The notes under the pieces: generated by a model
The model's database searches: none
What the model was told of the DNA's origin: nothing
What the model saw: the letters and a program-made list of their open reading frames with translations, nothing else
Position numbers and translations under genes: made by a program
Assembly: GCA_964471115.1 (NCBI GenBank)
Contig: CAYYFE010000012.1
Location: 1-64,000 of the forward strand
Direction of reading: 5' to 3'
DNA: 64,000 nucleotides
From: SYFT01 sp964471115
Lineage (GTDB): Bacteria > Acidobacteriota > Vicinamibacteria > Vicinamibacterales > SCN-69-37
Shown: piece by piece, positions 8,628-17,526 of the stretch
Layout of the letters: every line of letters starts with the position of its first letter
Numbering within the stretch: position 1 is the first letter of the stretch

Positions 8628-10324
8628 GCCTTCACGGTCAGGAACAGGTTTTCGCGGCGGCGGTCCACCACGCGCGCGGCCGCAGCCAGCAGCGGAATCG
8701 CGCCGCACAACACGAACGCCAGCCACCCCAGCGACAGCAGCAACGTCAGCCCGCCGCCCCAGCGCGGACCGAGGATGATGATGAGCAGCGGCGGACCGGC
8801 GCAGAGCAGCACCAGAAAGGTGCCGGCGAGGATCGCGGCGCCGTGCGGGTTGCCGCCCGAGCCGGTCTTGCTCAGATCCGCCGCGACCGGGAACAGCGCG
8901 GACATCACGGCGGCAATCGGCGTCATGGAGGCGAACACGGCCGTGCCGGCCGCGGCCACCGCCAGCCAGAGCAGGAGCGGGCCGCTGCCGTTGGTGGCGA
9001 GGATCACCACGAGTGAGATGGCGCCGGCGGTGGCGAACATCAAGAATGTGCCCAGCGCCTTGCCCCAGACCAGCGAGCGCGAGGAAATCGGCAACAGCCA
9101 CTGCAGGGTCAGCCCGGCGCGATCGCTGGCGAACTGATTCATCGTGAACGGCTGCAGCGCGTACACGATGAAGATCAGGCCGGCGCCGAAGACCAGATGA
9201 CCGAACTCGGGGATGCGCGCGATCCACGGCGCCTCTTCCGGCGCGCGCGCCATCACCAGGCTCAGCAGCGCCAGCATCGGGCCCGGCAGCAGCAGCGCCA
9301 GCCGCCCGCGCACGGACCGGACGCCGGTGCGCCATTGTGTCAGCGCCACCGCCGACAGGTCGGGCGGCACCAGCGGCAGCCGGCGTGTGCCTGCCGGCGC
9401 GGCCGCGCGGCGGCGCCGCGACTGTCCTTCGTTGGCCGCCAGCAGGCGACGGTACACGGGCAGGGAAACCAGGAACAATGCGGCGCCGGTCGCCCAGACG
9501 CCCGCCGTCCAGCCCAGCGCCGATCGGACGTCACCGCGCGCGGCGAACATGACGGCGCGGCCGGTCATCTCCGAGGGCAGCAGCCGCGTCCAGGATGGCA
9601 GCGCGGCCTCCACCGTCTCCAGGCTGAACGACCGGCTCGACCGGCCGGCCTCGCGATCCGCGCGCCGTTCGCGGGCGGCATCCAGGCCCAGCATCTGCGG
9701 CACGACGGCCGCCAGCGACAGCCCCATCACCAGGAGCAGCGTCGACAGTTCCGCGCGGCGCCGGTCGCGCATGAGCCACGCGGTCAGGAAGCTGATGAGG
9801 GCGCTGACCGACAGCAGGAGGAACACGAAGCCTACGCCGGCCAGCGCGGCCACCAGCGCCGTGGTCCACGCACCGCCGGCCACCAGCGCCCCGGTGAGCA
9901 GCACCAGCCCCGGCAGGATTGCGAAGATCCAGGGGTCGGCGATTCCGGAGGCCACCTCGAGGGCGTGGAGAAGGCGCTGCGGCACGGGCAACAGCAGGAA
10001 CCGCGTGTACCGCGCGGCCGACTGCGTACCCAGGCCCATCGGCATCAACGTGACCAGGCCCAGCTGCGCGACCAGGACACAGCGGAACACGATGATGGCG
10101 ACATCGGCGCCAACGCCGCCGCGCGCCAGCGCCGACCCCGCGAGCACGCCGCCCACGCTCAGCGCAATCACCGAGCCCAGCGACGCCACCACGATCATCG
10201 CCGGCGCAACCATCGCCAGGATGCGTGAGATCTGTTCGAGGGTGTCGCGCCGCTTCGCGCCGCGCACGCCGTTGATCAGCAGGCGCCAGCGGAGCCACGC
10301 AAACGCGCGAATCTGCCGGATCAT
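8624..10324 (-). CDS. ABC-2-type exporter, membrane subunit
   Basis: A 566-residue, strongly hydrophobic protein with about a dozen predicted membrane segments. It starts with the short basic MIRQIRAFAWLRWRLLINGVRG typical of large ABC-2 permeases. Its ATG overlaps the stop of the ATP-binding gene by 4 bp, so it is translationally coupled to it. The pair should form an efflux or membrane-remodelling transporter; the cargo cannot be inferred. A mid-protein cytoplasmic loop is rich in Arg (around residues 215-230). Confidence 0.8.
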   Translation of the reverse strand: MIRQIRAFAWLRWRLLINGVRGAKRRDTLEQISRILAMVAPAMIVVASLGSVIALSVGGVLAGSALARGGVGADVAIIVFRCVLVAQLGLVTLMPMGLGTQSAARYTRFLLLPVPQRLLHALEVASGIADPWIFAILPGLVLLTGALVAGGAWTTALVAALAGVGFVFLLLSVSALISFLTAWLMRDRRRAELSTLLLVMGLSLAAVVPQMLGLDAARERRADREAGRSSRSFSLETVEAALPSWTRLLPSEMTGRAVMFAARGDVRSALGWTAGVWATGAALFLVSLPVYRRLLAANEGQSRRRRAAAPAGTRRLPLVPPDLSAVALTQWRTGVRSVRGRLALLLPGPMLALLSLVMARAPEEAPWIARIPEFGHLVFGAGLIFIVYALQPFTMNQFASDRAGLTLQWLLPISSRSLVWGKALGTFLMFATAGAISLVVILATNGSGPLLLWLAVAAAGTAVFASMTPIAAVMSALFPVAADLSKTGSGGNPHGAAILAGTFLVLLCAGPPLLIIILGPRWGGGLTLLLSLGWLAFVLCGAIPLLAAAARVVDRRRENLFLTVKA

Positions 10325-11097
10325 CCGGCGAGCCAGCCCAGTGACGGCGCCGCATCACGCTCGGCGCCCACCAGATCGAGAAACAGTTCTTCGAGCGACC
10401 GGCCGCTGCCACCGCCCTCACGCAGCGCCTGCATCGGTCCCTGCGCCACGAGCCGGCCCTTCGCGATCACGGCGATGTGGTCACACAGCCGCTCGACGAT
10501 TTCCAGGATGTGCGACGTCAGGAACACCGTGCCGCCGCCGCGCACGAACTGGGTCAGCAGTTCCTTGATCTGCCGCGACGCCACGGCGTCAATCCCCTCG
10601 AACGGTTCATCGAGGAACAGCAACCGCGGCGCCGGCAGCAGCGCCGCCGACAACGCCAGCTTCTTGCGCATGCCGTGGGAATAGTCCGCCACCATGTCGC
10701 CGGCCGCGCCGGTCAGGTCCATCAGCGTCAGCAGCTCCTCCGTCCGCGCGCGCAGGCTTGCCGGATCAAGGCCGTGCACCTGTCCGATGAACGCCAGCGT
10801 CTCGGCGCCGGTCAGCCGGTCGAACAGCGCCAGATCCTCGGGCACCACTCCAATACGCCGCTTGACGGCCACGCTGTCCTGCTCGGGATCCAGCCCCAGG
10901 ATTCGGAACTGGCCTCCCGTGGGCCGCATGAGCCCGGTCAGGCACTTGATCGTGGTCGACTTGCCAGCGCCGTTCGGTCCGAGAAACCCGAAGAAGCTGC
11001 CGCGCGGGACGACGAGGTCGATGCCATCCACGGCCCGCAGTTCGCCGAAGGACTTGCGAAGGTCTTTCGTCTCGAGCGCCAGGTCCGTGTCAGTCAC
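10321..11097 (-). CDS. ABC transporter ATP-binding protein
   Basis: A 258-residue ATPase with Walker A GPNGAGKST (residues 40-48), Q-loop region VVPEDLALF, a variant signature YSHGMRKK in place of LSGGQ, Walker B LLFLDEPFEGID and switch His in LTSHIL. This fits the ABC-2 (DrrA/CcmA-like) group. Start is GTG, overlapping the upstream small membrane protein gene by 8 bp and coupled to the permease by a 4-bp overlap. Confidence 0.92.
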   Translation of the reverse strand: MTDTDLALETKDLRKSFGELRAVDGIDLVVPRGSFFGFLGPNGAGKSTTIKCLTGLMRPTGGQFRILGLDPEQDSVAVKRRIGVVPEDLALFDRLTGAETLAFIGQVHGLDPASLRARTEELLTLMDLTGAAGDMVADYSHGMRKKLALSAALLPAPRLLFLDEPFEGIDAVASRQIKELLTQFVRGGGTVFLTSHILEIVERLCDHIAVIAKGRLVAQGPMQALREGGGSGRSLEELFLDLVGAERDAAPSLGWLAG

Positions 11098-11467
11098 CAG
11101 AATGCTCCGCCCGCATTGTACGTCTGGCCCACCACACGATGGCGATGGCCGCGAGGGCGTACGCGGCGGCCGCCAGGTCCCGCATCGCCGGATCGAAGTT
11201 GGACGGCAACGTCCGGGAAGACAGGCCGGCCACCATCACGGCGCCGGTGACCAGTGAGGCCAGACCGGCCAGCCACGGACCGGCGGCGGTGCGCTGCGTC
11301 ACCTGCCAGCCCGCGTACACGGCGATCGCCGCGGCCGCCATGCGCGCGGCCATCGCGGCCAGGCTGGCCGCATCACGCGCGGTCAGCGAACTCATCAACC
11401 CGGCCAGCCACACGGCGGCCATCAGACCGTCGACCATCAACGCGACTCCGATGACCCGGCGCAGCAT
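11090..11467 (-). CDS. Small membrane protein, unknown function
   Basis: A 125-residue protein with about four hydrophobic helices (VIGVALMVDGLMAAVWLAGL; AAMAARMAAAAIAVYAG; GLASLVTGAVMVAGL; AAAAYALAAIAIVWWA). It is the first gene of the ABC exporter operon and overlaps it by 8 bp, so it may be an accessory subunit. A GTG at 11491 in frame is an alternative start. The gene is divergent from the hybrid kinase. Confidence 0.55.
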   Translation of the reverse strand: MLRRVIGVALMVDGLMAAVWLAGLMSSLTARDAASLAAMAARMAAAAIAVYAGWQVTQRTAAGPWLAGLASLVTGAVMVAGLSSRTLPSNFDPAMRDLAAAAYALAAIAIVWWARRTMRAEHSGD

Positions 11468-11493
11468 GCGTCCGTGTAGTATGACTGGCACGG

Positions 11494-13632
11494 ATGGTCA
11501 GTACCCTCCTGAAAGACTGGATCGTCAGGCTGGCGATCCTGTTGTGGGCCGCGTGTCTGGCCCTGTATGCCATGCCGGGCGTCCCCGAAGCGTGGATCAT
11601 CGCGTTTGGCACACGGTTTTATTCGTTCCCCGCGCTCATCCCGGTCGTGCTGGCGGCCTGGCTGCACCTGAACCGGCTCACTGAGGACGTCGAACGGCGC
11701 TTCTGGACGATTCTCGGCGTGGGCTTCGCCAGCTGGCTGGTGGTGTCGATCCCCTGGGCCTTCGTCGCCGACGAACGCTGGACACGGGCGCTCGATCTGG
11801 CCGTCGAGTTCGGCTACCTCGTGTTCTACCTGTGTTTCCTGCTGGCCATCGAACTGCGCGCGCACGAGATGCACACCGGGTCGTTGGCCGAGCGCGAACA
11901 ACAGCTGCGTACCGCCGGACTGACGCTGCTGGTGTTTTTCGTCCTGTGGTACTTCGCGCTGGTCCCGGCCTTCTACGCGCCGCAGGCGTACTCGACGTCG
12001 TTGCCGTCGTTGTACATGTACCTCCTGCTCGACCTGCTCATCGTCGGCCGCCTGCTCTGGATGCGCCGCGAGAGCTGGTCGGTCCGCTGGAGCCTGCTGT
12101 ATGCCTGGTTGGCCGCCGGCGCCGCCCTGGTGTTGCTCGGAGACCTGATCGAGGCGGTCTCCTACGCCACCGGCCAGGCCCGGATCATGGAGCCCGGGCA
12201 GTGGCTGGACCATCTCTGGACCCTGCCCGGCGTAGTGTTCACGATCGCCATCCGCTTCCGGCATCTGCCCCTGCCGGCCGAACAATCCGTGCTGAACGAA
12301 CCGGCGCCCCGCCAGCGGACCATGCGGGCGGGCCACATCCTGCTGGTGTCGGCGGCCGCCCTGCCGTTCCTGCATTACGCGCTGTACGCCGCCAACGTCT
12401 TCCCGACCGGCGACTCCAAGCCCCTGCGGGAAGTGATCTCGATGCTGAGCATGCTCACGCTCGGCGGCCTGGCCATGGCGGCGTACCGGACGCTCGACCG
12501 CGAGCGCGAGGCCATGGAGGCCACCGAACTCCGGCTGGTCAACGAACTGTCGGTCGCCAGGAAGATGGACGCCGTGGCGCGCCTGGCCGGCTCGGTGGCC
12601 CACGACTTCAACAATCTCGTCCAGGTGGTCCGCGGCCGCGCCGAGATCATCGGCCAGCAGATCGGCCCCGACAGTCCGCTGCACGAAGACGTCCGCCAGA
12701 TTCGCGCGGCCGCCGCGCGCGCAGCCGATCTGGCCTCGCAGCTGATGACGTTCGGCCGCAAGCAGCAGACGCAGCTGCAGACGGTCAGCCTGCACGACCT
12801 GCTGCGCCGCACCGCACTGCTGCTCAAGCCGCTGCTCGACGATCGGCGCCGGTTGGTCCTGCAGCTCAAGGCTTCGGCCGACGTCGTGCGGGTCGACCCG
12901 CTGCAGTTCGAGCGAATCATCCTGAATCTGGCGACCAACGCCCGTGATGCGATGCCCACCGGCGGCACGATCACGATCGCCACCTTCAGCCAGGACACCG
13001 GCTTCGGCCTGCCGTCGGCGGCCAAGCGTATCGTGCTCAGGGTCAGCGATACGGGCACGGGCATGGACGCCGAAACGATCAACCACATCTTCGAGCCGTT
13101 CTTCACGACGAAGCAGGAACGGGGCGCCGGGCTCGGCCTGGCGATCGTGCACGGGCTGGTGCAGCAGTTTGGCGGTTCCATCACCGTGGAGAGTGTCGTC
13201 AGCCGCGGCACGACGTTCACGATTACGCTGCCCGTCATCGCCGAGACCCCGGTCGCGGCCGGCCCCCAGTCGGCCGCGCCGGCTGCCGACACGACCCCCA
13301 GCGCGCTGCTGGTCGTCGAGGGCGACACCACCAATCGCCAGCTGCTGCGCCGGCTGCTCTCGGACCTCGACCGGCCGGTGCTGGCCACGGCCACGGCGGC
13401 CGAAGCGCTGCTGATCTCGAGCCGCTACAGCGGCCCCATCGCCCTGGCGGTCATCGACGTGACGATTGAAAACGGCCGATCGCTGGCCAGGCGTCTGCGG
13501 GAGTCGCGGCCGGATCTGAAGGTGCTGCTGCTCGCGCAGGATCAGCCGATCGACGCCGAGGCGGAGGATGCGCTGCTGCGCGAGCCGTTCGAGCTCAGCG
13601 ACGTGCTGTCGCGCGCCCGCGAGATGATCTGA
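11494..13632 (+). CDS. Membrane hybrid histidine kinase with degenerate C-terminal receiver
   Basis: A 712-residue protein. Residues 1 to ~340 contain seven to nine hydrophobic helices, an integral-membrane sensor type I cannot name. HisKA follows with His370 in AGSVAHDFNNL, then HATPase_c (NLATNARDAMP; DTGTGMD; IFEPFFTTK; GAGLGLAI). Residues ~605-710 resemble a receiver: LLVVEGD and Asp655 in LAVIDVTIENG. The usual Lys of the KPF motif is missing (LLREPFE). The receiver may not switch normally. No partner regulator is adjacent. A TAGTAT sequence lies 11 nt before the ATG. Confidence 0.85.
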   Translation: MVSTLLKDWIVRLAILLWAACLALYAMPGVPEAWIIAFGTRFYSFPALIPVVLAAWLHLNRLTEDVERRFWTILGVGFASWLVVSIPWAFVADERWTRALDLAVEFGYLVFYLCFLLAIELRAHEMHTGSLAEREQQLRTAGLTLLVFFVLWYFALVPAFYAPQAYSTSLPSLYMYLLLDLLIVGRLLWMRRESWSVRWSLLYAWLAAGAALVLLGDLIEAVSYATGQARIMEPGQWLDHLWTLPGVVFTIAIRFRHLPLPAEQSVLNEPAPRQRTMRAGHILLVSAAALPFLHYALYAANVFPTGDSKPLREVISMLSMLTLGGLAMAAYRTLDREREAMEATELRLVNELSVARKMDAVARLAGSVAHDFNNLVQVVRGRAEIIGQQIGPDSPLHEDVRQIRAAAARAADLASQLMTFGRKQQTQLQTVSLHDLLRRTALLLKPLLDDRRRLVLQLKASADVVRVDPLQFERIILNLATNARDAMPTGGTITIATFSQDTGFGLPSAAKRIVLRVSDTGTGMDAETINHIFEPFFTTKQERGAGLGLAIVHGLVQQFGGSITVESVVSRGTTFTITLPVIAETPVAAGPQSAAPAADTTPSALLVVEGDTTNRQLLRRLLSDLDRPVLATATAAEALLISSRYSGPIALAVIDVTIENGRSLARRLRESRPDLKVLLLAQDQPIDAEAEDALLREPFELSDVLSRAREMI

Positions 13633-15555
<1,923 letters not shown>

Positions 15556-15582
15556 GGGCAGGGTTAAGGTACCACGCGGGTC

Positions 15583-16341
15583 TTACTTCACCAGCCGCTT
15601 CCGCACCTTGTCCACCTCCTGGTGGAACAGGTACAACGCGTCGGCCTTGCCCGAGGGGTCGGTGAAGTCATACGAGCGGCCACCGCGAATCTTCAGGCGC
15701 AGCGTGCCTTTCAGGTAATCGGTTTCGAACGTCTCGATGTCGGTGAGCGCCACCGTGAACGCGTCGTTCCGGTGGCTGGTGTCGTAACGGACCCCGGCCG
15801 GTGTCGCGACGAGTGTGCCCTGGCACGACCCGACGCCATGGCGATGGGTCACGCTCACCGAGGCGTCGAGGCGGATCGTCTTGAGGGAAATCGTCACCTC
15901 GCGCGGGCCCGGCGTCACGTCGATGAACTCGGCGACGCTCTCGTAGCCGGGCGCCTGGACGTTGATCTTGCGCTGGCCGGGCGCGACGTCGCGGGCGATG
16001 GCCGGCGCCGTCCCCACGTAGCGGTTGTCGACGAACACCTGCGCGTCGGGGACGTCGGTGGTGATCGTCAGCGTCGCGGTGGTGGGCGCCGCGGGTTCGG
16101 CCGGAGCCGGGCTGACGGGCACGTCGGCGCGTGGTGTGGAAGGCCGCGACGGTGTTGCGGGCGCAGGCCGCGCCGCGGGCGCCGAGTTGTCGCGCGGCTG
16201 CGGCGGCGCCGGAGGCGGCGCCGTCGCTTCCGCGTCCGGCGTCACGGCCGGGCGGGCCGGCGACAGCAGTCCCAGCGCCCAGGCGCCGGCAAACCCGGCC
16301 ACGGCCACGAAGGCGATCACCGCAATCGCCTGGCGATTCAT
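15583..16341 (-). CDS. PEGA-domain membrane-anchored protein
   Basis: A 252-residue protein. One N-terminal membrane helix (IAVIAFVAVAGFAGAWALGL) is followed by a Pro/Ala-rich linker (~30-85), then a PEGA domain (~88-150: LTITTDVPDAQVFVDNRYVGT, GQRKINVQAPGYES). The C-terminal ~95 residues are unassigned. PEGA domains occur in extracytoplasmic proteins with unknown or surface roles. The ATG lies 3 nt after the sucB stop, so it is cotranscribed with sucA-sucB, an unexpected companion for a TCA-cycle enzyme. Confidence 0.75.
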   Translation of the reverse strand: MNRQAIAVIAFVAVAGFAGAWALGLLSPARPAVTPDAEATAPPPAPPQPRDNSAPAARPAPATPSRPSTPRADVPVSPAPAEPAAPTTATLTITTDVPDAQVFVDNRYVGTAPAIARDVAPGQRKINVQAPGYESVAEFIDVTPGPREVTISLKTIRLDASVSVTHRHGVGSCQGTLVATPAGVRYDTSHRNDAFTVALTDIETFETDYLKGTLRLKIRGGRSYDFTDPSGKADALYLFHQEVDKVRKRLVK

Positions 16342-16344
16342 GCG

Positions 16345-17526
16345 TTACGACTCGATGAGCAGCGTCCCCGGGTCTTCGATCAGGTCCTTGATCTTGACCA
16401 GGAAGCGCACGGCCTCTGCGCCATCCACGATGCGATGATCGTAGGTCAGCGCGGTGTACATCATCGGCCGAATCACGACCTGGCCGTTCACCGCCGCGGG
16501 ACGTTCCTTGATGGCATGCAGCCCCAGGATGCCCACCTGCGGCGGATTGAGAATCGGCGTGCTCATGAGTGAACCGAACACGCCGCCGTTGGTGATGGTG
16601 AACGTGCCGCCGCGCAGGTCATCAAGCGCCAGCGTGTTCTCGCGGGCCTTCACGGCAAAATCACGAATCTTCTGTTCAATCGACGCAAACGACAGGTCCT
16701 GCGCGTCCCGCAGCACCGGCACCACGAGGCCCTCGGCCGCGCCCACCGCGATGCCGATGTCGTAGTACGACTTCAGCACCATGTCGTCGCCGTCAATTTC
16801 CGCGTTCAGGCGCGGGAACTCCCGCAGGGCGGCAATCACCGCCTTGACGAAAAACGAGGAGAACCCGAGCGACACCCCGTGGCGATCCTTAAACGCCTGC
16901 TTGTGTTTCTCGCGCAGCGCGATGACCGCCGTCATGTCGACTTCGTTGAACGTCGTCAACATCGCCGCGGTCGCCTGCGCTTCGACAAGCCGGCGGGCAA
17001 TCGTGGCCCGGCGCTTCGACATACGCTCGCGCACCTCGTGCCGCGGGCCTGCCGGAGCGGCCGGCCGGGGCGCCGCCTTGGGGGCCGCCGACGCCGGCGC
17101 CGCGCTCCGCCGCACATCCTCACGTGTCACGCGCGGCCCCTCGGCCTTCACCGCCGCCAGCGGCACGTCCTTCTCACGCGCTTCCCGCCTCGCCGACGGC
17201 GTCGCCGCCACCGCACCACCCTGCGCACCCTGCACACCCTGCGCACCCTGTGGACCCTGTGGACCCTGTGGACCCTGTGCACCCTGTGCACCCTGCCCAA
17301 TCGTCCCCAGCGTGTCGCCGATCTTCACGTCGGCACCTTCCTGGTGCGCGATCGTCTCGAGCACGCCCGACTTCGGCGCGCTGACTTCCACGTCCACCTT
17401 GTCCGTCTCCAGTTCCACCAGCGCCTCACCCACGGTGACGGCGTCACCGGCCTTCTTCAGCCAGCGGCGCACGCGGGCATCAACCACGGACTCGCCCATC
17501 TCGGGCACCACAATCGTGACGGACAT
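16345..17526 (-). CDS. sucB: Dihydrolipoamide succinyltransferase (E2 of 2-oxoglutarate dehydrogenase)
   Basis: A 393-residue E2 protein. The lipoyl domain is residues 1-77 with the lipoyl Lys in ELETDKVDVEV. The subunit-binding domain is at ~110-145 (REAREKDVPLAAVKAEG, RVTREDVRRS). The catalytic acyltransferase core follows, with the active-site motif YDHRIVDGAEAVRF near the C-terminus. It transfers succinyl to CoA in the TCA cycle. The linker after the lipoyl domain is not the usual Ala/Pro type but a run of Gly-X-Gln triplets encoded by nine 9-bp repeats. It overlaps the sucA stop by one base (TGATG). Confidence 0.93.
   Translation of the reverse strand: MSVTIVVPEMGESVVDARVRRWLKKAGDAVTVGEALVELETDKVDVEVSAPKSGVLETIAHQEGADVKIGDTLGTIGQGAQGAQGPQGPQGPQGAQGVQGAQGGAVAATPSARREAREKDVPLAAVKAEGPRVTREDVRRSAAPASAAPKAAPRPAAPAGPRHEVRERMSKRRATIARRLVEAQATAAMLTTFNEVDMTAVIALREKHKQAFKDRHGVSLGFSSFFVKAVIAALREFPRLNAEIDGDDMVLKSYYDIGIAVGAAEGLVVPVLRDAQDLSFASIEQKIRDFAVKARENTLALDDLRGGTFTITNGGVFGSLMSTPILNPPQVGILGLHAIKERPAAVNGQVVIRPMMYTALTYDHRIVDGAEAVRFLVKIKDLIEDPGTLLIES
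17218..17295 (-). repeat. 9-bp tandem repeat (ACCCTGNNN on + strand), nine units, inside sucB
   Basis: ACCCTG recurs exactly every 9 bases from 17218 to 17290. Most units read GCACCCTGT, GGACCCTGT or GCACCCTGC. In the sucB frame each unit gives Gly-Ala-Gln, Gly-Pro-Gln or Gly-Val-Gln, a collagen-like linker. Confidence 0.85.

Noticed and set aside
9197..10228. Long plus-strand open frame opposite the ABC permease
   Set aside because: Its product is Gln/Arg/His-rich low-complexity sequence, typical of the antisense frame of a high-GC gene, while the minus strand encodes a clear membrane protein.
17218..17295. CRISPR-like repeat array
   Set aside because: The units are 9 bp without spacers and are in frame within sucB.
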